Origin: Muribaculaceae bacterium
Lineage (GTDB): Bacteria > Bacteroidota > Bacteroidia > Bacteroidales > Muribaculaceae
Length of the DNA: 37,603 nt
Reading direction: 5' to 3'
Assembly (NCBI GenBank): GCA_029060285.1
Contig: JAIDUH010000010.1
Span: 1-37,603 of the forward strand
The notes beneath the pieces were generated by a model. That model was not told where the DNA came from, did not search any database, and saw only the letters and a list, made by a program, of their open reading frames with translations. Positions 27,611 through 33,686 of this stretch are shown here, piece after piece (positions within the stretch are counted from its first letter, which is position 1; each line of letters begins with the position of its first letter). A program made the translations under genes and the position numbers.

Positions 27611-27635
27611 TGCTCACTGCGTTCGCATCACAATC
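27611..27635 (+). repeat. 25-base dispersed repeat, copy 2
   Basis: Second copy of the element at 23696-23720, one mismatch. It lies 46 bases after the stop of the 589-residue gene and 45 bases before the broken HNH tail. Confidence 0.55.
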
Positions 27636-27679
27636 TCCGTCTGCTGGAATTTCGATTCGCTAATTAATGTTATTGATGA

Positions 27680-27790
27680 TTATTTGAAGTGGGATTTGAT
27701 GTTGAGGGCGTTGGCTACGCCGCCACGGTGCTTGAAGGCTGTGTGGGCGGGGCGGTAGACGAGGCGCATCGTGCGGCAGTCGGTGTCTTC
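27680..27790 (-). pseudogene. Broken 3' end of an HNH toxin gene (remnant 1)
   Basis: Reading the minus strand, the frame gives EDTDCRTMRLVYRPAHTAFK, then HRGGVANALNIKSHFK and stop. This is nearly identical to the last 36 residues of the intact HNH gene at 33687-34349. Homology stops abruptly at 27790, within the codons for the HED motif. No start or upstream body remains, so it is a fragment. It shares the DCRT variant with the second remnant at 32431-32583, so both fragments come from one paralogue that differs from the intact copy (DSRT). Confidence 0.85.
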
Positions 27791-27862
27791 TCTTCCCCAA
27801 TGAGGCTTTGATTGATTCTCATAGGAGAAGAGACTGTATTGAGGATTAATTAAGTCTCAGGA

Positions 27863-28393
27863 TTAACCAAAAATCCAGTGGTAGAGGCCCATAATCATAG
27901 AGAAACATAGGTAAATTAATCCGATGAGAATGACCAACCCTACAGATCCCCATATTACTGTCTGATTCACTTCCTCTTTCACATACGGATCTTTTTCCAC
28001 GTAACCAACTATCCATCGGGCAGCTTTCTTGTTGGCTTTATAGAAAGCATCCACTATGTCTCCTACAGTGGGAATGGCTCCTACAAGCATATCGATCGCA
28101 CCGATAATCAGAATAGCAAATGCCAGTTTGATCGATCGTATCTTAGTCAAGGCAATGTAAAATGCCGGAAGTATGGCTGCTGATGAAAGAATGTCACCAA
28201 ATGCCGGCAGAAAGAAGCCTACAATAGGATCAAGAAACCAGTCGTCATATTTCTTAGCTATCCACACATATTTATAGGCCGTGCTTCTTGATAATTTTTC
28301 CATCATATATGCCTCATCCTGAAGATGTCGGTCTACCGATGCTACGTTTCTGTCGTAGCTGTTTCTGTCTACTAATTCTACTACTTTTCCCAT
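27863..28393 (-). CDS. DUF4112-family membrane protein
   Basis: This 176-residue protein matches DUF4112: DDWFLDPIVGFFLPAFGDILSSAAILPAFYIAL and AIDMLVGAIPTVGDIVDAFYKANKKAA, the family's paired P-x-x-GD turns, followed by a C-terminal transmembrane helix (VIWGSVGLVILIGLIYLCFSMIMGLYHWIF). It is the last gene of the four-cistron operon from 30162; the gap to the 36-residue ORF before it is 7 bases. DUF4112 proteins are integral membrane proteins of unknown function. Confidence 0.85.
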   Translation of the reverse strand: MGKVVELVDRNSYDRNVASVDRHLQDEAYMMEKLSRSTAYKYVWIAKKYDDWFLDPIVGFFLPAFGDILSSAAILPAFYIALTKIRSIKLAFAILIIGAIDMLVGAIPTVGDIVDAFYKANKKAARWIVGYVEKDPYVKEEVNQTVIWGSVGLVILIGLIYLCFSMIMGLYHWIFG

Positions 28394-28400
28394 GATGTAT

Positions 28401-28511
28401 CTAATAATTGTTTTTAAAGAACGCTACGCAAAACACTACAGCCACGAGTATGATTAGCTGTAATAAAACTCTTCTTGTCACGGAAGACATAGATGAATTG
28501 CCGTCTCCCAT
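28401..28511 (-). CDS. 36-residue transmembrane peptide
   Basis: A complete ATG-to-TAG frame encodes 36 residues: a polar head (MGDGNSSMSSVTRR), one hydrophobic helix (VLLQLIILVAVVFCVAFF) and a KNNY tail. The positive-inside rule predicts the head in the cytosol. Support for a real gene: it starts one base after the upstream stop (TGA T ATG) and ends 7 bases before the DUF4112 gene, filling the gap exactly. Likely a small subunit of the membrane assembly encoded by this operon; its role is inferred only from context. Confidence 0.7.
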   Translation of the reverse strand: MGDGNSSMSSVTRRVLLQLIILVAVVFCVAFFKNNY

Positions 28512-28512
28512 A

Positions 28513-28977
28513 TCAAGAGTGATTTGGCAGCAGTTTTGCTACAAGGTTATTGATTGAATTGTTAGTCATCTCGATCATCCTCATTGCCATTTCCTGACGT
28601 GCGAGAGACGTATCTGAAACGTCTTCGCATATCATGTCCATCGCACGGTCCATAAGCCTGTCCATTCTTGCCTGCATGTCTGCGAAGTTTTTCTCAAGTA
28701 AAGGAAGGGTGTCTCGGTAGATGGTGATGTCACGTTGGGATTTGATCATCAAGGTATCGAGGGCATGATCCAGACGCTTGGTTTCCAATTCTACATGAGC
28801 GGTGATTCTTGAGATCTCGCTCATCGTTGCCGCAACGTTGTTGATTGCGTCTGTTACGTTGTTGACTATGTTCTGAGCCGCTTCCGCGAGCACAAGTGTG
28901 TCGCCTTCAGCCGGGAGCACCTCGTAATTCTCAATGGTAGCGAGGCTGTTGTCGCTGTTTCTTATTATATCGTTCAT
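28513..28977 (-). CDS. Coiled-coil protein, 154 residues
   Basis: No signal or membrane helix. Residues 30-140 are a long helical, heptad-like region (AAQNIVNNVTDAINNVAATM, LLEKNFADMQARMDRLMDRAMDMI), typical of coiled coils. It follows the 392-residue gene by 6 bases and is followed one base later by the 36-residue peptide. Probably a cytosolic partner of the membrane proteins in the operon. No known family recognised. Confidence 0.75.
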   Translation of the reverse strand: MNDIIRNSDNSLATIENYEVLPAEGDTLVLAEAAQNIVNNVTDAINNVAATMSEISRITAHVELETKRLDHALDTLMIKSQRDITIYRDTLPLLEKNFADMQARMDRLMDRAMDMICEDVSDTSLARQEMAMRMIEMTNNSINNLVAKLLPNHS

Positions 28978-28983
28978 GTCTTA

Positions 28984-30162
28984 CTATTTAAAGAATCCTG
29001 TTATTGCTGAAGTAATAGCATTTCGCTCATTATAGTCGATATCCGGACGTTCTACCTTTCCACAAAGTGATTCTATCTGTCGGTCAGCCTCATCTTCAAG
29101 AATACGCCCATCTTGCACATATTGTATCAGAGCCTTTTTGTTTCCTTTTATACAGATTCTTAAAGTTGCACCTAATCCAACTGCCGCCAACAGAAACTTT
29201 TCTCCTATGCTTCCTTGGAAGTAGAGGAAAGCGATAGCGATTATGACAGCGACAGCAATAATGCCAAGGAATACAATCTTGCCTGTAGGAGAGCTTTTGA
29301 GATGGTCTGTGTATGGTTTCGTGATGGAATTGTATTCCTCCACAGCTCCACTATCATTGATAAGTGTTCTTACAAGAGGCTGGGCATCGTCAAGTCTTAT
29401 GTGGCAAACCTTTTGCCCTAAGGCCATAAAAGTAAGCTGATAATCGGTGAGAAGCATTATTTCTTTTCCCATGATGCTTTGAGCGGCATCGGCAGCTTCC
29501 GAATAAGCCTCAATTAGGGGTTTCGGAAATAATTCTTTGGCTATAATGTTATTGATCAGATAATAGTCAGGTATATCAAATTCACTTCGCTGAAGACCAT
29601 TTAGCCAAGTGCCATATTCATTTTTTAGATATTTGCATAATTCAAAAAGATAAGCATTTGTGCGATACATGGTTAGAGCTTTCGACTGAAGAGATGCCAC
29701 CCTACGCATTTTGTCAACGTCAAGATCAGCCAATCTGTAGGTGACTTCACTGCATTTCTTAAAAAGCCTGCCTGCCGTAGCAGCGTTTTGTGTCACTTTA
29801 GGCATAATGGCAGTCACCTTCTCAAGATTATTTTGAGCATAGATCTTCTTTACCGTCATATACTTTTGCACAAGGCGATTATGCTCTTTGGCGGCCTTGT
29901 ATTCACCGAAAGCTTGAATGGATCTGGCACCGATTTCCAAAGCCATAGCCATTTTGTTGGCAACTTTACTGCCTGGCTTCATCATATCCATCGCTGAAGT
30001 CACGAGCGTGCGCACCATGGAGGCGTAACCGGCATAAATTTCCGGTATCTCTTCCGCCAGCTGGTCGATCTGAAGAAGAAGGGTCCCCTCAGTCTGCTGC
30101 ATATCAGCCACTAATGAGTCAAGCTCGGTTTCCATTGACTTTAGAGAGTTCATTTTATCCAT
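28984..30162 (-). CDS. Helical membrane-anchored protein, 392 residues, first gene of the operon
   Basis: Residues 1-290 are largely alpha-helical with coiled-coil character at the N terminus (LKSMETELDSLVADMQQTEG). Two transmembrane helices follow near 295-335 (IVFLGIIAVAVIIAIAFLYF and FLLAAVGLGATLRICI), then a 55-residue cytosolic tail. No enzyme motif is seen and I do not recognise a family. It heads the operon leading to the coiled-coil, 36-residue and DUF4112 genes, behind a consensus promoter. The set looks like a membrane complex of unknown role, possibly stress or phage response. Confidence 0.75.
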   Translation of the reverse strand: MDKMNSLKSMETELDSLVADMQQTEGTLLLQIDQLAEEIPEIYAGYASMVRTLVTSAMDMMKPGSKVANKMAMALEIGARSIQAFGEYKAAKEHNRLVQKYMTVKKIYAQNNLEKVTAIMPKVTQNAATAGRLFKKCSEVTYRLADLDVDKMRRVASLQSKALTMYRTNAYLFELCKYLKNEYGTWLNGLQRSEFDIPDYYLINNIIAKELFPKPLIEAYSEAADAAQSIMGKEIMLLTDYQLTFMALGQKVCHIRLDDAQPLVRTLINDSGAVEEYNSITKPYTDHLKSSPTGKIVFLGIIAVAVIIAIAFLYFQGSIGEKFLLAAVGLGATLRICIKGNKKALIQYVQDGRILEDEADRQIESLCGKVERPDIDYNERNAITSAITGFFK

Positions 30163-30181
30163 GATATTGAAGATTTGAATA

Positions 30182-30213
30182 CAAAGTTAGAATGTTTCTT
30201 TAGGTTATGCAAA
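30182..30213 (-). promoter_or_regulatory. Promoter of the four-gene membrane operon
   Basis: On the minus strand TTTG (30213-30210), a 20-base spacer and TAACTTTG (30189-30182) match the Bacteroidetes consensus exactly in spacing. The ATG at 30162 is about 15 bases beyond the expected start of transcription. Confidence 0.8.
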
Positions 30214-30342
30214 CTTACTTGAGTTCAAGTTGGTTCAGGGATGCTTATGTGAAGTAGTCAATTTATTGGTAATGATTTTGGAGATCGGCATAAGAATGTT
30301 CCAGAGTTAAGAAGAAGCCAATGAATATGTATGTAGAAAAGC

Positions 30343-30612
30343 TTACTTTATTTCATTTCTTGAAATTATATATCCATAGCAAGCGTTGCAGATAAGTTGC
30401 GTCGGATTATTCTGTAAAATGGCTATTTTCTTTGAGACTTTATCTCGGTTGCAATTACTGCATCTGAAACTGTGTGATCTTTCATATTTTAATAAGACCA
30501 TACCGCATCTTGGTTTTGTCGCCGTAGGGTGATCTCCATCGAAGGCATGCTGACTGAGATTGTTGTTTCCTGTATATTTAATGCTGTTTTGAGGATCATT
30601 GAATTTTTTCAT
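30343..30612 (-). CDS. Small zinc-ribbon protein, 89 residues
   Basis: Starting at the ATG for MKKFNDPQNS, the protein has CSNC at 51-54 and CNAC at 75-78 separated by about 20 residues, the layout of a zinc ribbon. An upstream in-frame GTG at 30672 would add 20 residues with no family support, so the ATG is preferred. It is a lone minus-strand gene between the membrane operon and the 30719 gene. No promoter consensus is obvious. Function unknown; compare the 46-residue zinc ribbon at 23770-23910. Confidence 0.65.
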   Translation of the reverse strand: MKKFNDPQNSIKYTGNNNLSQHAFDGDHPTATKPRCGMVLLKYERSHSFRCSNCNRDKVSKKIAILQNNPTQLICNACYGYIISRNEIK

Positions 30613-30718
30613 AACTTTATTCTGATTTTGAAAGTGAATGCTTGTATTGTGAGCGATTGGGTGTGTGTGCACTGTTAGGTCTGTCTCGTTTTAAAGATGA
30701 ACGACAGAGGGAAGGAAT

Positions 30719-31213
30719 TTAGTTGAGTATTCTGATGTTATGTATGGAGTTGGCAACAGTAGAAGGGAGCCGAAATATTAGCTCAAAATGGGTGTCTCTG
30801 GAAGCAGCCTTGTCGTAATCGAGATGGATGGTGTTAAGGTATGCACCTGCCGCTATGGTAGTGAATGCTATCACCATATATATAGCATAGTATCCGATGA
30901 GTTTCCTGATTGTATTTGTTTTATGGTACGAGGTGGATTCCGAAACTTCTTCATTACGGAGTGTACAGTAGATGATGCGTCCGGTCTTCTTCAGGATTAG
31001 GACACTTATACCCATCACAACCATACAAAAGATAATCTGGTCGGCGGTGGGTATCACTACACACTGATAGATGAATGATCCGATGAAGACGAGTAGTGCT
31101 ACAGGAGTGTAGAAGAGGTGGAACACGATTCGGTTCTTTTGCTCGGAGATCACCTTATTGGTCACTTCAATTGCCACACTATTGTGTGGACTTGATGACT
31201 TACTATTTTCCAT
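30719..31213 (-). CDS. Small membrane protein with three helices, divergent from the WYL regulator
   Basis: Starting at the ATG for MENSKSSSPHN (31213), the protein has 164 residues and three hydrophobic helices (LFYTPVALLVFIGSFIYQCV, IIFCMVVMGISVLIL, LIGYYAIYMVIAFTTIAAG), then an exposed 40-residue tail. The frame is open upstream to 31303, but the consensus promoter at 31242-31249 lies inside that extension, so the shorter start is chosen. It faces the WYL gene across a palindrome, so it is the likely regulated target. Family not recognised. Confidence 0.7.
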   Translation of the reverse strand: MENSKSSSPHNSVAIEVTNKVISEQKNRIVFHLFYTPVALLVFIGSFIYQCVVIPTADQIIFCMVVMGISVLILKKTGRIIYCTLRNEEVSESTSYHKTNTIRKLIGYYAIYMVIAFTTIAAGAYLNTIHLDYDKAASRDTHFELIFRLPSTVANSIHNIRILN

Positions 31214-31241
31214 ATATTGACTTAATATTAAAACTCGGGTG

Positions 31242-31249
31242 CAAAGGTA
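31242..31249 (-). promoter_or_regulatory. -7 promoter box of the 31213 membrane-protein gene
   Basis: Minus-strand TACCTTTG, a perfect TAnnTTTG match, 28 bases before the ATG. No -33 TTTG is visible at the usual distance; the palindrome at 31258-31278 covers that place. Confidence 0.6.
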
Positions 31250-31257
31250 CGGCACAT

Positions 31258-31278
31258 GTCGCCGGAAATTCCGGCGAC
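31258..31278. promoter_or_regulatory. Perfect 10+10 bp palindrome, probable operator of the WYL regulator
   Basis: Arms GTCGCCGGAA and TTCCGGCGAC flank a single A. It is the only GC-rich perfect palindrome in this intergenic region and lies 9 bases upstream of the minus-strand -7 box, over its -33 region, and 48 bases before the + strand -7 box. WYL regulators usually sit beside their operators, so binding of the 31342 protein is inferred. Confidence 0.6.
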
Positions 31279-31326
31279 CTTTATGTTTATTTTGCATTTT
31301 CAATACGATTATCAGGAAAATTTCAT

Positions 31327-31334
31327 TAAATTTG
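31327..31334 (+). promoter_or_regulatory. -7 promoter box of the WYL regulator gene
   Basis: TAAATTTG matches TAnnTTTG and ends 7 bases before the ATG at 31342, so the transcript would be leaderless or nearly so. A TTTG at 31291-31294 is too far away to be a -33 box. Confidence 0.5.
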
Positions 31335-31341
31335 CGATGTT

Positions 31342-32259
31342 ATGGCAAAGAATCAATTGAAGAAGTGTCTATGGATACTTGACACCATTTACCGCACGGG
31401 TGGTATAAGTTATAAAGATTTGTCCGCGCGTTGGGAAATGGAGCATGGAAAGGATGGAATAGGAAAACTCAGCAACTCCTCTTTCCGTGAGTACATACAC
31501 ATGATAGAGGATATGTTTGACATCAACATCGACTGCATATCTTCGAACGGCTATAAATACTGCATTACGAGTGAACACGACTTAGATGGTAGGAATGCAA
31601 GAAGCCGACTTCTCAAAGCCTTTGCGGTCAACAATATCCTCAGCAGCAACAGTGTCCTGGAAGGAAGGGTTATCTATGAAGAGATTCCTTCCGGAGAGAA
31701 ACATCTGCTTCCAATACTCGATGCCATGCGGATGAACAGAGAGATAGAGGTAGTCTACGCTTCGTTTAACAGGCAAGATCCAAGGACTTATCGTGTGGAG
31801 CCGTATGCAGTCAAGGTGCATCATCGGCGATGGTATCTTCTGGCTCGGTATTCCGGGAGTGGTGATTTCCGGCATCTTGCGCTTGACCGAATGAAGGAGG
31901 TCATGATGCTGGATACCACATTTACAATTGATCCGGGGTTTGATGTGGATGCTTATTATGACGGAGCCTACGGGGTGCTGACAGGTATGGAAGATGAATA
32001 TGACATTGAGGATGTTCGAATAAAGGTATATAATGACTTCCATAGGGTGGAGTATCTTCGGACGTTGCCTTTGCATAGGTCGCAGAAAGAGGTGGAGACA
32101 TCATCGGAGTATGCTGTATTTGCCTACCGACTTCGGCCTACCGATGATTTCCTCAACGCTGTGCTTGCTCTTGGCGGGGATGCGGAGGTATTGGATCCTA
32201 CGTGGTTCAGGGAATATGTCGCCGAAGAACTGAAGAGGATGTTAGGGCGGTATTATTAA
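31342..32259 (+). CDS. WYL-domain transcriptional regulator
   Basis: The 305-residue protein has an N-terminal DNA-binding-type helical region (about 1-75, YKDLSARWEM, FREYIHMIEDMF) and a WYL domain from 122 on. The naming motif Trp164-Tyr165-Leu166 lies in VEPYAVKVHHRRWYLLARY, followed by RHLALDRMKEVMML. WYL proteins sense nucleic acids or nucleotides and control CRISPR, BREX and other defence genes (family knowledge). It is transcribed divergently from a small membrane protein, with a palindrome between, and lies beside the Abi/HNH island. It most likely represses or activates the divergent gene and perhaps the island. Confidence 0.9.
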   Translation: MAKNQLKKCLWILDTIYRTGGISYKDLSARWEMEHGKDGIGKLSNSSFREYIHMIEDMFDINIDCISSNGYKYCITSEHDLDGRNARSRLLKAFAVNNILSSNSVLEGRVIYEEIPSGEKHLLPILDAMRMNREIEVVYASFNRQDPRTYRVEPYAVKVHHRRWYLLARYSGSGDFRHLALDRMKEVMMLDTTFTIDPGFDVDAYYDGAYGVLTGMEDEYDIEDVRIKVYNDFHRVEYLRTLPLHRSQKEVETSSEYAVFAYRLRPTDDFLNAVLALGGDAEVLDPTWFREYVAEELKRMLGRYY

Positions 32260-32297
32260 TCCCTGATATACTTTCCGGATAATGCTTTTAGTCTTTT

Positions 32298-32343
32298 AAA
32301 ACCAAACCCGATAGCTTGAAACCAGAGGCTACCGGGAATAAAC
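32298..32343 (-). ncRNA. Putative small RNA B, hairpin paralogue downstream of the Abi gene
   Basis: On the minus strand TAAATTTG (32355-32348), with TTTG 17 bases before it (32376-32373), is followed by an about 46-base unit: AATGTTTATT, stem arm CCCGGTAGC, a 12-base loop, GCTATCGGG, then TTTGGTTTT. Stem arms, loop ends (CTCTG, TCAA) and the 11-base box-to-stem distance match small RNA A at 33414-33462. No open frame fits. This is a short self-terminating transcript whose function is unknown; it may act as antitoxin or decoy with the Abi gene next to it. Confidence 0.6.
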
Positions 32344-32347
32344 ATTG

Positions 32348-32376
32348 CAAATTTACAGTTTTTTTACTTACGCAAA
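32348..32376 (-). promoter_or_regulatory. Promoter of small RNA B
   Basis: Minus-strand TTTG (32376-32373), 17-base spacer, TAAATTTG (32355-32348). The spacer is slightly shorter than usual, but the same box precedes the conserved hairpin as in the other two units. Confidence 0.6.
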
Positions 32377-32430
32377 TATTAGTCAAAAATTTATGTTAAA
32401 ATACCATAACAAAAGACCCTTGTTGGGGCG

Positions 32431-32583
32431 TTAGTTTAAGTGGGATTTGATGTTGAGGGCGTTGGCGACGCCGCGGTGCTTGAAGGCGGCGTGGGCGGGG
32501 CGGTAGACGAGGCGCATCGTGCGGCAGTCGGTGTCTTCGTGGGGGACGAGGTTGAGGCTGTCGCGCCACTGCCAGAAGTCCGA
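32431..32583 (-). pseudogene. Broken 3' end of an HNH toxin gene (remnant 2)
   Basis: The minus strand encodes SDFWQWRDSLNLVPHEDTDC, then RTMRLVYRPAHAAFKH, RGVANALNIKSHLN and stop, matching the last 50 residues of the intact gene at 33687-34349. One codon is missing (HRGV instead of HRGGV) and the homology ends at about 32583, next to the WQW stretch. No start codon or body is left. It lies downstream of the Abi gene. Together with remnant 1 it shows repeated loss or replacement of upstream parts while the 3' tail stayed. Confidence 0.85.
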
Positions 32584-32646
32584 TTGTAGGCTGAGAATAA
32601 CCTTTATATTCCGGATTATTCTGATTAATGTCCGATGGGGAGATTA

Positions 32647-33348
32647 TTATAATCCATTTTTCAACTGATTTATCTGAGCGCAGACGCGATTGATGTGATC
32701 TAATCCGTATAATAATGAATTGCTGTCTATGTCCATCCAAGAAAACAGGGTCTTGATCTTCGCGTAGATGTTTATCACATATGATGTATCAATTGTGGAT
32801 GTATGGGAGGCGAAACAGATCGTCTCGTGATGTGCTATACGGTTGCGTAACGAATTGACCTTATCCAGCTCATTGAAAATATAGGTCTGATTATACTGCA
32901 TCTCTCTTGACGAGCGTGGTTTGTTGGGAAAAATAGAAAGGAGGTTGCGCCCGGTCACACGGTATTGTACGGGTGAGAACATGTATTTCCAAATACCGAA
33001 TTCCATTTCAGCCAACAGCTTGTGGTGGGTATAGGACTGCGATTGCTGTAACTTGCGGTGTGCAAAGGTTATGATGTCGCGCGTCTTTCTCAAAATCGGC
33101 TCTGTGAATACTCCGTCGGGCATTATGGAATCACGCAACCATTCATCGCCCAGGTTCTCAGTCAATTTACTGTCAATGGCATTACGCAATGCGACCTCGA
33201 AGCAACTGACTATGGTAAACATCTCCTGCGAAATCTGAAGATTGTAGCGATAGAGCGTCATCGCCTTACGGGTATCGCCTCCACATGCTGTGACATAACG
33301 CTCCATGCGTTGCGTGGACATTATTTTCTCGAAGTCAGCGTATTTCAT
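32647..33348 (-). CDS. Abi-family (HEPN) abortive-infection-like protein
   Basis: The 233-residue protein is typical of the Bacteroidetes Abi family (PF07751 type): FTIVSCFEVALRNAIDSKL, then FGIWKYMFSPVQYR, the FPNKPRS segment and LDKVNSLRNRIAHHETI. The RNRIAHH stretch holds Arg168 and His173, the RX4-6H signature of HEPN RNases. The Abi/AbiF family has been described as HEPN toxins working with adjacent noncoding RNAs and as relatives of Cas13; here three small-RNA-like units surround it. It has no signal or membrane helix. A promoter-like pair lies at 33468-33498, which would put the antisense of small RNA A inside its leader. Confidence 0.85.
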   Translation of the reverse strand: MKYADFEKIMSTQRMERYVTACGGDTRKAMTLYRYNLQISQEMFTIVSCFEVALRNAIDSKLTENLGDEWLRDSIMPDGVFTEPILRKTRDIITFAHRKLQQSQSYTHHKLLAEMEFGIWKYMFSPVQYRVTGRNLLSIFPNKPRSSREMQYNQTYIFNELDKVNSLRNRIAHHETICFASHTSTIDTSYVINIYAKIKTLFSWMDIDSNSLLYGLDHINRVCAQINQLKNGL

Positions 33349-33378
33349 TTGAAATTAACAATCTTTTCGTTTTAAAAT

Positions 33379-33409
33379 TTTGTTATTAAGAGAAAAAGTA
33401 CTATCTTTG
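33379..33409 (+). promoter_or_regulatory. Promoter of small RNA A
   Basis: TTTG at 33379-33382, a 19-base spacer and TATCTTTG at 33402-33409. This is a near-ideal Bacteroidetes promoter and points away from the Abi gene, with no open frame downstream. Confidence 0.75.
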
Positions 33410-33413
33410 CAGT

Positions 33414-33462
33414 GTTGAATCCCGGTAGCCCCTGTATATCAAGCTATCGGGTTTTGTTTTTA
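33414..33462 (+). ncRNA. Putative small RNA A, divergent from the Abi gene
   Basis: An about 48-base unit: leader GTTGAAT, arm CCCGGTAGC (33421-33429), 13-base loop, arm GCTATCGGG (33443-33451) pairing with one G-U, then TTTTGTTTTT. The hairpin plus T run is both the RNA body and an intrinsic terminator. Small RNA B shares both 9-base arms and the spacing to the -7 box. It lies opposite the presumed 5' leader of the Abi mRNA, so it could pair with it perfectly. Function inferred; nothing here codes for protein. Confidence 0.65.
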
Positions 33463-33467
33463 GGTCG

Positions 33468-33498
33468 CAAAAATACAAATTTTTACGCACATCTGCAA
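33468..33498 (-). promoter_or_regulatory. Possible promoter of the Abi gene
   Basis: Minus-strand TTG (33498-33496), 20-base spacer and TATTTTTG (33475-33468). A transcript from here would start near 33462 and run through the complement of small RNA A before reaching the Abi ATG at 33348. Confidence 0.45.
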
Positions 33499-33556
33499 CC
33501 CTTAGTAAAAATGGACACCCCGTATCTCTCTCGATGTCTGACCACTAAATCCTAGT

Positions 33557-33603
33557 AAAAAAGTTTCACCATTCCTCGCTAAGAGGTGTGCCTGGGAACA
33601 AAC
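33557..33603 (-). ncRNA. Putative small RNA C, upstream of the Abi gene
   Basis: Minus-strand TAAATTTG box, then AATGTTTGTTCCC, nearly the same leader as small RNA B (AATGTTTATTCCC), followed by a different, weaker hairpin (CCTC/GAGG core with outer CAC/GTG and GTT/AAC pairs) and a run of six T. It is a diverged third member or a hybrid. It reads towards the Abi gene, so read-through could express the gene, as in type III toxin-antitoxin arrangements (inference). Confidence 0.5.
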
Positions 33604-33607
33604 ATTA

Positions 33608-33637
33608 CAAATTTATTATTATTATCGATACCACAAA
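33608..33637 (-). promoter_or_regulatory. Promoter of small RNA C
   Basis: Minus-strand TTTG (33637-33634), 18-base spacer, TAAATTTG (33615-33608), between the HNH gene's stop and the Abi gene. Confidence 0.6.
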
Positions 33638-33686
33638 AGTTGCTTAAAATTAATCTTAAATATAATTAGGACTGTGTGTTTAAATA

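Noticed and set aside
23770..27862. Insertion sequence or integrase
   Set aside because: The accessory look and repeats suggested mobility, but no transposase, recombinase, terminal inverted repeats or tRNA attachment site were found.
30613..30672. GTG-start extension of the 89-residue zinc-ribbon protein
   Set aside because: The added 20 residues are His/Asn-rich with no structure, and an ATG fits the domain start.
32396..32740. 114-residue minus-strand frame with an Arg/Pro-rich centre
   Set aside because: It crosses the HNH remnant in the wrong frame and overlaps the end of the Abi gene.
32298..33462. CRISPR array from the repeated CCCGGTAGC hairpin
   Set aside because: Only two copies, on opposite strands and over 1 kb apart with a gene between, each with its own promoter; no spacers or cas genes.
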